This document shows positions 43,121-54,780 of a stretch of DNA of 64,000 bases, in pieces. Every line of letters begins with the position of its first letter. Within the stretch, counting starts at the first letter, position 1. The stretch spans positions 63,289,608-63,353,607 of the forward strand of contig CM048841.1 in NCBI GenBank assembly GCA_026545765.1. Direction: 5' to 3'. This stretch comes from Plantago major (lineage: Eukaryota; Streptophyta; Magnoliopsida; Lamiales; Plantaginaceae). Below the pieces are notes generated by a model that had not been told where the DNA came from, did no database searches, and was given only the letters and a program-made list of their open reading frames with translations. A program made the position numbers and the translations under genes.

Positions 43121-46100
43121 CCAATTCCTCCCACTCTTCCAGTGGAGGAACCATCCACTTCCAATGTCCAGACATCCGAAGGATGTTTTTCGGTTTGGAG
43201 ATCTTCTGGAAGCTCCTGAGGTTCGAACCTTTGTTCGTCTTTTCCTTTGATTTCCGGTCCGGAGTGGTTAATACCGGATCTGCTTGCGATATCGTCAAGA
43301 AGGAACATTTGGTTGGCCCGAGTTTCCTCAAATGACGCAAGCAAGGACTGATTAATGAATTGAGCATCCTCGAGGTTTTTTGGATGTGGCAGATCTAGGA
43401 TTGCCATGATCTTCTCGGGGTTTGCGCTTATCCCTCTTTCTGTGACCATGTATCCGAGGAACTTTCCTCCTTTCACTCCGAAAGTGCATTTTTCTGGGTT
43501 CAATTTCATTCCATACTTCCTAAGGATAGCGAAGCACTTGTTCAAATGATGCACATGTTGCTCTTCAGTTTTGCTCTTGACGAGCATGTCGTCCACGTAC
43601 ACTTCCATTGTCTTCCCAATCGCTTCCTGGAACATCTGGTTCACCAGACGTGGGTAAGTGTCTCCCGCATTTTTCAATCCGAAGGGCATTACCTTGAAAC
43701 AGTATACCCCCCCCCCCCCCCCGGCAGCGAAGAAAGCTGTTTTCTTGATGTCCTCCTTGGCCATCCGAATTTGGTAAAAAACCTTGGTACGCGTCCATGA
43801 AACTCAGTAACGCACATCCGGACGTGGAGTCAACTAATTGATCTATCCGTGGCAATGGGTACTGATCTTTTGGGCAGAACTTGTTCAACCTGGTGAAATC
43901 ATTGCACATCCGCCATTTGCCTGGCGATTTTTCGACCAGAACCTCATTGCAAACCCAATCGGAATAACGGACCTCTTCAATGTGTCCTGCTTTCAGGAGT
44001 CGATAAACTTCAGCGGATATGATGGCATCCTTGACCGGACCAAAGTCTTTCCTCTTTTGTTGGATGTACTTAATCGAGGGATCCATGTTCAGCCGGTGAA
44101 CAGTAATCCTCGGATCTATTCCCTTCAGGTCATCGGTACTCCAAGCAAACACATCACTGTTGTCTCGGAGACAAGCAATGAGCTTCATTTCCACCTCCAC
44201 ATTCATCTCTGTTCCGACTCTTATCTTCTTGTCCGGACTTCCAGCAACAATCTCAATTTCCTTGAGAGTCTCATGAGGCTCAATTCGCACCGTTCTAGGA
44301 AACTTCTCCTTTTGGCTCCCTACTCCAATCTGCGGATCCTCCTTTTTGGCCGGAAGAATAACGTGCGGGTCAGAGGTCAGAGTGACTGCCAGCACGGGGG
44401 CATAAGCTCTTCTTGTGGACATAATGTAACATTCCCAAGCTTCACGGATGTCTCCCACCTCTTCTCCAACTCCGAAGGCAGTCGGGAACTTCATTCTGTT
44501 ATGGAGAGTGGAGGAAATAGCCCGGAATTGATTGAGTCCCGGACGCCCAAAGATGGCATTGTAGTCAAAAGTTTGGTCCCGCACTACGAAACGGACTTCC
44601 TGTGTCACTCTTGCTGGGAAAGTCCCGAGTGAGACGTACAACATAACACTTCCTAGGGTTGACGGTTCCCCTCCGAACCCTAGTATAGAGGTGTGGACTC
44701 TTTCATACCGGATTCTACCCAGCTCCATCTGGTCCAGTGTTCTTTTAGGAATGATATTCGAGGAACTCCCTGTGTCGACCAAAATTTTGTTCACTCGATA
44801 AGTTGCGATGGTTAACGAAACCACCAGCGGAACATCTGGATTATCAATGTCTTCTCCTCCTGCCGTAGGAGGAGGGATCTCACTATCATCGAAGGATATA
44901 GCGTTTGTACCCGGAATCACTGGATCAGCGTACGCTCTATCGTTGTTACGAAGATTTTGAGCGGTCCGCTCTCTCGCGTTCCTACTATCACCCCCAGTTG
45001 ATCCGCCAGCGATGGTGTTAATCACTCCGCTGTATGGAGCGTTTTCCATTTCAATATCATCAGCGTACCGGTACGGGTGTCGGTCCGTGCGAGGCGGATA
45101 ATTAACCGACGGAGGTGGCAAGGATAGCGAATGGGGTGGTGGTTCCGTAACATTTTCCTCCCTCCTTCGCTCCGTTTTATCTCGCCTGGAAGGCTCATCC
45201 GCATAGACATGCTCCTTTAGTTTGCCATCTCTTACTAGGTGTTCAACCTCTGTTTTCAATTGAATACAGTCATCGGTCTCGTGACCGCGGCACTTGTGGA
45301 ACTTGCAGTAGCCCTTTGCATTCTTATTCTTTCGGTTGTTGTAAGAGGGCTTTGGCCATTGGACATCTAGCTTCTTCTCAATGATAGTCGCCAAGATGTC
45401 GGATCTTGGTCTATTGAGACGGGTATAATCTGCGTATCTCCTCGGCGGACTCCTTTCTCTGTGGAAGCCTTTATCTTTGTGATCCTTCTTTAGGTCAAAC
45501 TTCCCCTGGCGTAGCTCTTGTTTCATCGGCTCCTTTCCTTTCTTGGAACCGGCCCTTAACGGAACATTCCATCGGTACTCCTCTCCGTACATCACTTCTT
45601 CATAGATATCATCTAGATGCTTTTCACACCTCACTTCCTGGCAAGAGAGTTTTCTTCGGAGCTCTAAGTTGAAAGTATTAGCATACAGGTGACGGACCCG
45701 TTCCTTAATACTGTGTGACTCAACTCGAAGAACTTCTGCGTGAAAGCGATCTAGGAAGGTCCTTAGATCCTCTTGCTCCCGTTGTATAACTTCTGCCAGG
45801 TGTTCTATGGTACGCTTTCTCCTTTTTGATTTCCCAAATCGTGCCAAGAACTTGGAAGAAAGTTCTGCATATGACTTTATTGATTTGTTCGGCAAAGCGG
45901 TGTACCAATCCATAGCCGTTCCGAAGAGAGTGGATGAGAACGTAAGAGCTTTTGTGTTGTCGCTCCTTCCCTTGGAATCCATCTTGTTGTTGTACCTTGT
46001 CAGGTGACCAACGGGACAAGTATCCCCATAATAGTATTCCAAATTCGGGATCACTTGATCCGTGTTTCGGTTTCTTTCCTTTTCCCTCATGATGCCATCA

Positions 46101-46936
46101 CACAAGGGATTTGATGCACTAGTAGTTATCTGCTCGTGGTCTTTTACCAGGCGTCCGAGATTCAGAATCTGAGCGTAGATCTCGTCAGCAGTCATGATCT
46201 CTCCTGTCCTCGGATGAACAGCTACATCCGCAGGGAGTTCATCTATTCGGACCACCGGAACAGTTTCTGCTACTTGATCTCTGTCTCTCGGAGGTGCTTG
46301 TTGTGGAACTTCCGGGTATCTATTATCCCTTTCTTGACACTCTCTCCTTCCGTTTTGGCTTCCCTCACCTCGAACTTGAGAAACAAATGCCCGCCGATCC
46401 AGAAGGTCTCGTAAATCCTCCTGAGGTGGCTGATTCCCTAACCTCTGTTGGATCGGATGTTGCCTGTTTCTTGATAATGCAGGCTCTGCTTGAGTAGGAG
46501 TAACCACTGGCGGAGTGGATTGCTGAGGATGGGCATTATTTGACCCCAGGCATCCTTAGATGATTGTGAGCAATCTATCAAACTGGGTCTCACTTAGTCC
46601 GAGGTCACTAGTGCGGACAGTGCGACCATCGGGCATAGTGAACTATTGACCTGTGGTGGGGCCTTGAGCTTCTGCTGGAGAAACTCGTACGGCTTCTTCT
46701 CCATGGCTCGCAGGCACCGCATTCTCAGGAACACTTCGGACTCCCCTGTGCGGAGCGTCTCTTCCTTCATCTGAGGATGGGCTGGTTGTGCGCCCTTCGC
46801 TTGGATACCTCCTGCCAGCATTCCCTCCAGCCACAGTAACCCTCCGTCCCCGAGTGGGTGGACGTCCTCGTGGGCGTGGTGGTGGAGTTCCTACGCCTGC
46901 AGCGCTAGTCCGCGCTGCCCATCTTGTTCTTGCCAT
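43118..46936 (-). pseudogene. gypsy element 2 Gag-Pol
   Basis: Gag starts MARTRWAARTSAAG at 46936. Stops lie near 46650 and 46560, after which one frame stays open from 46507 to about 43780. It covers capsid (FGTAMDWYTALPNKSIKSYA), zinc-binding region (CKFHKCRGHETDDC), protease with intact DTG (ILVDTGSSSNIIPKRT) and RT (WRMCNDFTRLNKFCPKDQY, LLSFMDAYQGF). A frameshift at an A6 run near 43780 moves RT to another frame (43764-43118), which holds EVYVDDMLVKSK and the start of RNase H (WTLEVDGSSTGR). A run of 16 C adds three glycines to FFAAGG. Confidence 0.9.
43707..43722. repeat. C16 homopolymer inside RT
   Basis: Sixteen consecutive C lie where elements 1 and 3 have ACGCCTCC and ACCCCTCC. On the coding strand it expands the Gly-Gly of FFAAGGVYCFK to five glycines without shifting the frame. 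Confidence 0.9.
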
Positions 46937-46970
46937 CAGCTCAACTCAAGCACAAAGACCTTTTGTAAGA

Positions 46971-46989
46971 GTTCCCACAGACGGCGCCA
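46971..46989 (-). promoter_or_regulatory. gypsy element 2 primer-binding site
   Basis: The minus strand reads TGGCGCCGTCTGTGGGAAC starting three bases inside the LTR. TGGCGCCGT matches the 3' end of tRNA-Asp; sites of this form are common in Tat-lineage elements. Confidence 0.85.
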
Positions 46990-46992
46990 AAA

Positions 46993-47849
46993 TGTTGAGG
47001 GGTAAAAACGCTCAACAGTAACTAATTAAACTATTCTAGGATCCACCTCCAGCTTGAAGTCCGAAGCAAGACTTGCCCGAGCTTGAGTACCTGAAAGGAC
47101 TAAAGGGGGGGGGGGTCAGAATGGATTACCCGGATTGCCTATGTCAATCCGGTAAGAGACTTTACCCAAGAGAAAGTTGTAAGCTCTCAATGTGATAATT
47201 ATGAAAAAGGTTATCAAATCAAGCCCCTCTTAGGGATTGTTCTTTGTGCTATATTTATAGTTATCATGTACTTATGAACAGATTCATAAGATGACGCCAA
47301 GTGTATGATTCAGATTTGGACACCAATGCTACCTTTGGCCCATAGCCCAATAGTGAACAGTAGTCCAATACTAATTAGTGGGCCTGAGAGGGTAGTATGG
47401 ACCTTTTCCCTCTGAGAGTACTGTTCCGCCTGTTGGGTCCGTGTTAGTCCCTCGGACAGATCTGATCTGCTTGGTTGATCTGGCCCTGGGTAACTCAAGG
47501 TGTCCGTACCCAAAGTTTCACGGAAGTATCTCAGTGGTTCTGTTATATACGTTTGGTCTTACTGTGATGGTGGCGTCTGAGATTCTCTCGTCTGGTCCGT
47601 TTGGAATTTTGGGACTGACAATTTGCGGTACATGGAAGGACCATGTGACCTTTTGTCAGGTTCAGAAGTCATCTATCTAGCTTGGTCGGACCTAACTGAA
47701 ATGGTGTGCTGACTTGTAAATACTAGTTGACCTGAGATGGTTTCCTTTATGTCGGACCATTCGAAGGTCGGACTAGCTCTGAATGGCTATTTCAGCCTTT
47801 ATGCGCGCTATGGCACCCTTAACGTATTGGACACATGTCCGTATCAACA
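46993..47849 (-). repeat. gypsy element 2, 5' LTR
   Basis: 857 bp, TGTTGAGGGGTAAAAACG to GTCCGTATCAACA. It contains a run of about 13 G near 47103-47115, a TATA-like CTATATTTATAG near 47248, and TCGGACC words near 47683 and 47754. CACTT follows at 47850 and could be half of a target duplication. Confidence 0.9.
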
Positions 47850-49001
47850 CACTTCCAATGTCCAAACATCGGTGGGTTGTTCCTTGGCTTGGGGATCTTT
47901 TATGGGCTCCTGAATTTTTAACCTTTGTTCCTCCTCTCTCTGAGTATCCTGGTCGAAGTTATCTATTTTTTATTCGTTTGACATATTATCAAGGAGGAAC
48001 ATGTGGTTGACCCGAGTTTCCTCCCATGATGGAGTCTGAGATTGATTGATGAATTGAGCATCTTCAAAGTTGTCTAGGTTGATCTTTGGCGGAACTGACC
48101 TGTGTTTGATCTGCTTGGTAATCAAGCACTCGAACGCCTGCTTATCTGAGACTTTCCCTGACTCTGCTCCAGGGTACTCCACTAGGAAGTCAGCAATAAT
48201 TTGAGCTTTCTTGGCTGTTGCAGCCTGATAGCTAATGTCGTATTCACTCAACTCAATTGCCCACTTAGAGAGTCATCCGGATTGGTCGGGCTTTCCAAGG
48301 ACCTGTTTCAAAGGTTTCGTAGTTAGGACCACTATCTTATGAGATTTGAAATAGGGTTTCAACCGCCTTGCGATGTAAACCAAAGCATATGCAAATTTCT
48401 CAATCTTTACGTATCTTGTCTTCGCCCCAGCAAGGGCTTTACTAAGATAGTAAATCGGCATGTGATCATTAGCATGGATCCGTACTAACACGGAACTCAT
48501 TGCCTCTTCCGTAATGTCTAGGTAGAGGTAGAGCAGTTCTCCTTCTACGGGTTTGGAGAGCAGTGGAGGGGAATGGAGGTACTTTTTCAAGTTTTCAAAA
48601 GCCTCGGAACATTCCGCAGTCCACTCAAAGTTCTCTCCTTTTCGAAGGATTTTGAAGAATGGAAGATTCTTCTCTGCGGATCACGAAATAAAACGACTTA
48701 AGGACATGAGACGTCCGATAAGCTGCTGTACCTCATTGATGTTCTTCAGTTGGGGCAAGTCTAGGATGGCTTTTATCTTCTCAGGATTAGCACTTATTCC
48801 CCTTTTTGTGACCATGTAGCCTAAGAACTTTCCGCCCTTTACTCCGAAGGTGCACTTTTCCGGATTGAGTTTCATTCCGTACTCCCTAATGATAGCAAAG
48901 CATTTGTTCAAGTGCTCTATATGATGTTCCTCAGTTTTACTTTTAACAAGCATGTTATCCACGTACACCTCCATAGTTTTGCCAATTTCCTCCTTGAACA
49001 T
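47850..49001 (-). pseudogene. gypsy element 3 RT C-terminus and RNase H
   Basis: RT palm: MFKEEIGKTMEVYVDNMLVK (49001), where YVDD has become YVDN, so the second catalytic aspartate is lost. Then NINEVQQLIGRLMSLSRFIS, the RT connection, RNase H-like LLYLYLDITEEAMSSVLVR and YYLSKALAGAKTRYVKIEKF (48590-48273), WAIELSEYDISYQAATAKKA (about 48260-48200), and a linker LDNFEDAQFINQSQTPSWEE (about 48080). A stop near 48270 and frame changes break it. Confidence 0.88.
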
Positions 49002-49560
49002 TTTATTTACCAGCCGTTGGTAAGGAGCTCCTGTTTCAGTCCGAATGGCATCACTTTAAAGCAATACACCCCTCCCGCAGCAAAGAAAGCTGTTTTCTTA
49101 ATATCCTCCTTGGCCATTTGAATCTGGTAAAAGCCATGATACGCGTCCATAAAACTCAGTAACACACATTCGGCTGTGGAGTCAACCAATTGGCCAATCT
49201 GTGGCAATAGGTATGGATCCTTTGGGCAAAACTTATTCAGCCTTGTGAAATCATTGCACATCCGCCATTTACCTGGTGATTTCTCAACTAAGACAGCGTT
49301 GCAAACCCAATCGGAATAACGGACTTCTTCAATGTGTCCGGCCTTCATGAGCCGGTCAACATTCGCAGCTATGATGCATCCTTAATTGGACCAAAATCTT
49401 TTCTTTTCTGGCGGATATACTTAATTGATGGATCCATGTTCAGGCGGTGAACAGAGACCCTCGGATCTATCCCCTTGAGATCATCAGTACTCCAAGTGAA
49501 GACATCCATGTTATCTCGGAGACAAGCGATGAGCTTCATCTCTACTGAGAGTTTCATGAG
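49002..49560 (-). pseudogene. gypsy element 3 RT N-terminal part
   Basis: It contains LIACLRDNMDVFTWSTDDLK (49540), IRQKRKDFGPIKDAS, then after a frameshift near 49370 MKAGHIEEVRYSDWVCNAVL, MCNDFTRLNKFCPKDPYLLP and LLSFMDAYHGFYQIQMAKED. A 1-2 bp deletion near 49030 (GLK-QELLTNGW) shifts the frame before the palm. Confidence 0.88.
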
Positions 49561-49594
49561 GTTCGATCCGTGCGGTTTTGGGAAACTTGTCCTT

Positions 49595-50680
49595 CTAACT
49601 CCCTATTCCAATGTTGGGATTCTCCTTTTTATGCGGGAGAACAATCTGTGGATCGGAAGTCAAAGAGACTGCTAGCACATGAGCGGATGCTCTCTTGGTA
49701 GACATGATGTAACACTCCCAAGCATCTCGGATGTTTCCTACTTCTTCTCCAATTCCGCAGGGAGTTGGAAACTTCATTCTGTTATGGAGGGTAGAAGATA
49801 TAGCTCGGAACTGATTGAGCCCTGGACGACCAAAGATGGCATTGTAATCAAAGGTCCGATCCACCACTACAAAACGGACTAGCTGTGTCACTCTCGCAGG
49901 ATGTGTTCCCAACAATACATGAAGCATGATGCTTCCTAAAGGACGGACAGTTCCTCCTCCGAACCCTAATATGGAGGTATTGACTCTCTCATATTGAATT
50001 CTTCCCAGATTCATCTGATCGGTTGTTCTTTTGGCAATGATGTTCGAGGAACTCCCTGTATCTACCAGGATCTTATTTACTCGATAAGCTTCTATGGTTA
50101 AGGAAACCACCAGTGGAACATCCGGATTATCTATGTCCTCGCCTCCTACCGTAGGAGGAGGAATCTCACTGTCATCAAAGGATATAATGTTGGTTCCTCG
50201 TATCGCCGGAGCAGCGTAGGATCTATCTTTGTTCTGCAGATTCTGAGTCATCCGTTCTCTTGCGTTCTTGCTATTGCCACCAGTCGGACCTCCTGCTATA
50301 GTGTTGATCACTCCACTGTATGGAAAATTTTCCATTTCAATATCATCATCATACTTGTACTGGTGATGACCTGTCCAAGATGGATGATTGGTTGGCGAAG
50401 GGGGCAGCGATAGCGGACATGGTTGCGGTTCTACTGTTCTGTCTTCCCTCCTCCGTTCTTTCCTATCATTCCTGGAAGGTTCGTCCATATAGATGTGCTC
50501 CTTCAACTTTCCCTCTCTTATTAAGTGCTCAACCTCAGTTTTCAGTTGAATGCAATCGTCCGTCTCATTACCACGACTCTTAGGAGACTTGCAATACCCT
50601 TTTGCATTCTTGTTCTTCCGATTATTGTGATATGGCTTTGGCCATTGAACATCCAACTTATTCTCCATAATGGTGGCCAA
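49595..50680 (-). pseudogene. gypsy element 3 gag end and protease
   Basis: A 361-codon open frame with a degraded zinc-binding segment (YCKSPKSRGNETDDC, in place of CKFHKCRGHETDDC), a proline-rich linker, and an intact protease motif ILVDTGSSSNIIAKRT (about 50070-50020) followed by FDYNAIFGRPGLNQFRAIS. The linker to RT (PHKKENPNIGIGS) ends at a stop near 49595. Confidence 0.88.
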
Positions 50681-52238
50681 GATGTCGGATCTTGGTCTAT
50701 TGAGATGGGTATAATCCGCATATCTTCTTGGCAGACTCCTTTCCCTGTTGGAACCTTTATCTTTGTATTACTTCTTCGGACCGAACTTTCCATGGCGTTG
50801 CTCTTGCTTCATTGGCTCTTTTCCTTTCTTGGACCCAGCTCTCACAGGAACATTCCGTCGGTACTCCTCTCCATACATTACCTCTTCACAAATATCATCC
50901 AAATGCTTTTCACTTCTCACTTCCTGGCTAGAGAGTTTCATGCGGAGTTCTCCGTTGTAAGTATTAGCACTGTGGCAGATCTGCCGTTCATATCTTGTGG
51001 GACTCAACTCGGAGGACCTCCGCATTGAAGCGGTCTATGAAAGTCCTAAGATCCTCCTGTTCTCTTTGTATAACTTCCGCCAGGTGCTCCATAGTCCGTT
51101 TCCTTCTTTTCAATTTTCCAAATCGTCTCAGGAATTTGTAAGAGAGCTCCGCATAGGATCTCACTGAATTGTTTGGCAATGCAGTGTACCAATCCATGGC
51201 TATTCCGAAGAGAGTGGATGAGAAAGTGAGAGCTTTTGTATTATCACTCATCCCTTTGGAATCCATCTTGCTATTGTACTTTGTCAAGTGGCCCACAGGA
51301 CAAGTACCTCCGTAGTAGTATTCCAAGTTCGGAATCACTTGATCCAAGTTCTTGTTTCTTTCCTTTTCTTTCATGATATCATCACATAAAGGATTTGGTG
51401 CACTGGTAGCTATATGCTCATGATCTTTCACCAGACGTCCGAGATTGAGAATCTGAGCTTCCAAGGACTTTTGTTGTGCATAGATTTCTTCCGCATTCAT
51501 CATCTCTCCCGTCCTTGGATGAACTGCTACATCCGCGGGGAGTTCATCTAAGTGGACCACAGGAATCCGCTACGTGATCTCTAGCCCACATAGGTATCTG
51601 TTGCGGAGCTTTAGGTTGCCTGTTTTCGTCTTCCTGATAAGCTCTCTGCCCATTTGGACTTCCTTCCCATCGAACCTAGGAAGCAGAGGCTCTCCTGTCT
51701 AGGAGATTTCGCAAGTCCTCTAGTGGTAGATGATTCCCCAACCTTTGCTGGATCGGACGTTGTTCGTTCCTTGATAGAGAGCTCTTCCCGGATTAGCCAC
51801 TGGCGGAGTGACTTGTTGGGGTTGGACATTGTTAGACCCAAGACAACCTAGGATTATCATAAGCAGTCGACCAAATTGATTCTCGCTTAATTCAAAATCA
51901 CTAGTGCGGACTATACGTCCATCGGGCATGGTAAAGTGCTAACCTGGAGGAGGACCTTGTGTCCCTACCGAAGGAACTTGTGCGACCTCTTCTCCGTGAT
52001 TTTCAGGTGCAGCATTCTCAGGAACATTACAGACTCCCCTGGACAGAACGTCTCTTCCTTCATCGGAGGATGGGCTTGTTGTGTGACCATCGCTCGGGTA
52101 TCTCCTTCCCTCAATGTTCCTTTCCGCTACAATGGCTCTCCGTCCTCTGTTGAGTAGACGTCCGCGAGGACGGGGAGGTGGAGTTCCGATGCCAGCAACA
52201 CTGGTCCGTGTTGTCCGTCTCGTTCTTGCCATCATCAC
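50681..52238 (-). pseudogene. gypsy element 3 gag
   Basis: Start MARTRRTTRTSVAGIG at about 52232. A TAG stop lies near 51940 (PPPG-stop-HFTMPDG). FTMPDGRIVRTSDFELSENQ follows, then a mixed-frame region near 51600-51800. The capsid domain at 51560-50988 is the best preserved (FGIAMDWYTALPNNSVRSYA, REQEDLRTFIDRFNAEVLR). RRYADYTRLNRPRSDILA-like sequence follows near 50720. Frameshifts occur near 51600, 50990 and 50760. Confidence 0.87.
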
Positions 52239-52265
52239 AACTTAAACATGGAACCTTTTGTAAGG

Positions 52266-52284
52266 ATTCCCACAGACGGCGCCA
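52266..52284 (-). promoter_or_regulatory. gypsy element 3 primer-binding site
   Basis: TGGCGCCGTCTGTGGGAAT on the minus strand, two bases from the LTR edge; the same site as in element 2. Confidence 0.85.
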
Positions 52285-52286
52285 AA

Positions 52287-53187
52287 TGTTGAGGGGTTGA
52301 GCCTCAACACTAACTAAACTACTACAAGTCCCTAATCTAAGATCCGCCTCCAACTTGATGTCCGACCTGAGAGATTTGTCCGAGCCAGAGCACCTGAAAA
52401 GACTAAGTGGGGGGTTAGAAGGGTAACCCGGTTTGCTAGATGTCAAACCGGGAAGAGACTTTACTCAAGAGAGAGAAGAAAGCTCTCAATGTAGTAGTTA
52501 TGAGGGAAGTTATGATATGAGTTGACTTTCACTTATGACTTATCTCCTCCTTTAATGTATGGGACCTTGTGGTATATTTATAGTTATCATGTACTTATGA
52601 AGTGGTTCATAAGATGATGTCAAGTGTATGTTCAGGATTTGGACAACAATGCTCCCTTGGCCAATGGCCCAATAGTATGTGAGAGTCCAACACCATTAGA
52701 TGGGCCAGGGAGGGTAGATTGGTCTTTTTACCTCTCAGGGTACTATTCCCGCTGATGGGTCCGTGTGAGACCTTTTAGAAGGTTCTGAACTCTGTTGAGT
52801 TGGTCTGTTCCTAGGTAACTCAGTGACGGTTCGAGACACTAGCTGCTCGGAAGTATCTTGGAGGTTCCAATGTATACGTTTGGTCTTATTGTTAAGGTGG
52901 CATCCGAGTTTATCTCGTCCAGTCCGTTTGGCATCCTAGGACTGACAGTGTGTGGTACTTGGTAAGACCATGTGACCTCTTGTCAGAATCGGAAGTCGTG
53001 CACCTAGCTAGGTCGGACCAGCTGAAAAGGTGTATTAACCTGAGCGTACTGGTTGACCCGGAAGGTTTTCCTTAAGGCGGACTAGCCAAGGTCGGACAAG
53101 TACTGAATTGGCTATTTTTAGCTTGGATGCGCTCTAGGACACGCTCTATGGCGCCCTTAATGGATTTGACATATATCCGTATCAACA
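52287..53187 (-). repeat. gypsy element 3, 5' LTR
   Basis: 901 bp, TGTTGAGGGGTTGAGCC to ATCCGTATCAACA. It closely resembles LTR 46993-47849 (shared blocks include GTTATCATGTACTTATGAA and the CGTTTGGTCTTA segment), with only a short G-run (52409-52414). AATAC follows outside. Confidence 0.9.
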
Positions 53188-53190
53188 AAT

Positions 53191-53295
<105 letters not shown>

Positions 53296-53384
53296 GTGGA
53301 AAATCCACTTAAAATTTTGTTACGAAGCCAGTTAATAGAATGTTACATGAGATGTATGATCATCTCACTTTAAAGAAAAATTAA

Positions 53385-53681
53385 ATGAACTTCTTAAAAC
53401 AAGAAATAAATTCCTTAACTATTGAAGAAAAATTACAAAATCCCAAATTACAAGGAAAAATTCAAATGATTGAAAATCAGCTCTCTTTAGAGATTTGTAA
53501 TGATCATCCCAATGCATTCTGGGATAGAAAGAAACATGTAGTTAGTCTTCCTTATGAAGAAGACTTTGATGAAAAAAGAATTCCGACAAAGGCAAGACCT
53601 TGTCAAATGAATTCAGAATATTTAGAACTTTGTAAAAAAGACACCAGGATATATTACTGGGATAGAATCTGTCAATATTAA
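53385..53681 (+). pseudogene. pararetrovirus polyprotein fragment, start of the reverse transcriptase
   Basis: A 98-codon frame contains VSLPYEEDFDEKRIPTKARP followed by CQMN, the landmark at the N-terminal edge of caulimovirid RT. Downstream the frame is shifted near 53640 and then stopped at 53679-53681. The RT catalytic core and RNase H are not found in the following sequence. It is a short, dead fragment. Confidence 0.65.
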
Positions 53682-54109
53682 GATATTTCTCAAGACATAA
53701 TTATCGACACAAATGTTTGTAGACGCCATTTCTTTCGGCTTAGAGGGGCAAACAGTACTTTCATATCTCTATCGGAATATATTAATACGTCGGATTCCAA
53801 TACCAAACCTTATCTATCTTATATTTAGTAAGTAATAGAAGTCTTTTTTATCTATGATTCTGCCGTGAATAGTAACTATGAATAGTGAATACATAGTTTA
53901 AACTTATCTTAACACAAACCACACTTAGCCTATCATTTGGCCGATGTTATAGATAGATAAAAGATTACAACCTGAAGAGTAAAGAAGAAACAACTTACAA
54001 TACAATATGGACTACACGCGTATTTTACAAACTTTGGATATATTACAAATTTCAAAATATAAAACTGAGAGGAAGTGTTTTTCGCTGGTGCTTTCTTCTT
54101 CATCTTTCC

Positions 54110-54125
54110 CCTCTTTATATAGGAT
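54110..54125 (+). promoter_or_regulatory. TATA-like motif in the pararetrovirus relic
   Basis: CCTCTTTATATAGGATAA resembles the TATA region of plant pararetrovirus promoters. It lies between the two opposed frames. There is no evidence that it is active. Confidence 0.3.
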
Positions 54126-54447
54126 AAACATTATCCATATGCTGTCATATTCAGCTTTTTCTCTTTAATTTCCTTCCGTTTATCACCCGGTAAGTTTCTG
54201 ACCGTTCTTTACATTATGGCTGTCACTTTCAGCTTCTCTTTTTACTGTGGAGCAATTTCCATCATCCTTCTTTTATTAGTGCTCTGGACCATCATCAAGT
54301 GGCCTTATCTGCCAGAATTATTGCTGAGGAAGATTCTTCCTTTTCTTTGTGCTTATTTTGTTAGAGTACTCTTGAGTATCTAAAATACGTCTTCTATGGA
54401 GACATCTTCTTGGGTTTCATCAGGATTCTGAGCATCCTGATAATCTT

Positions 54448-54780
54448 CTATGCGACTTTGAAGCCATGGATGTATCGATTTCCTGATCGAGATTCCCCAT
54501 CTAATTTCTGTAGGAGATCTTTTTTCATTTCTTTTATGTATGCTTCTATTAGCATTTCTCTGTTGCTATCCTTTGCTTGCATGCTGAGTTTTTGCCTGAT
54601 TTGATCAATGGTCGAAACCTCTCTTTGGGTAGCTAGATTTCTCTTTTCCTGATATAATTTTATTCTTCTTTCTATAAGACTAATTGTATCAGTACAGTAT
54701 AACTGATTTGTTTCTGGGTCTTTTTTGTTCATCTTTTCCCAGAACTTCGTATAAGAAGTGTTGAGGGTGTAATTCCCCAA
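54448..54780 (-). pseudogene. pararetrovirus-like coiled-coil-rich fragment
   Basis: A 110-codon frame whose first codons lie inside the LTR of element 4, so the true start is lost beyond the insertion. Legible parts include YTKFWEKMNKKDPETNQLY, IRQKLSMQAKDSNREMLIEA and KKDLLQKLDGESRSGNRYIH. It is charged and probably helical. Its viral origin is inferred mainly from position and style; I cannot assign the protein. Confidence 0.35.

Larger units (their letters stand above)
43118..47849 (-). mobile_element. Ty3/gypsy Tat-type element 2, 3' truncated
   Basis: The 5' LTR (46993-47849), primer site, and a gag-protease-RT region (46936-43118) lie on the minus strand. It sits within the RNase H codons of element 3: element 3 reads WTLEV and stops at 47850 next to this LTR. 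Element 2 itself has an internal deletion (RT PHPKN joined to LEDAQFINQ) and is cut off in RNase H at 43118, where it abuts duplication copy B. Integrase and 3' LTR are absent. It is the best preserved gypsy copy here. Confidence 0.88.
47850..53187 (-). mobile_element. Ty3/gypsy Tat-type element 3, interrupted by element 2
   Basis: The 5' LTR (52287-53187), primer site, gag, protease, RT and RNase H are read leftward to 47850, where element 2's LTR interrupts the codons WTLEV. The remainder (rest of RNase H, integrase, 3' LTR) is not found, because the far side of element 2 is lost. Gag-Pol is split over many frames, more decayed than element 2, as expected of the recipient. Confidence 0.88.

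Noticed and set aside
43838..44632. 264-codon open frame on the plus strand
   Set aside because: It is opposite the open gag-pol frame of gypsy element 2, and its composition follows from the antisense of that frame. No family resemblance.
50525..51028. 167-codon plus-strand frame
   Set aside because: Antisense shadow of gypsy element 3 gag.
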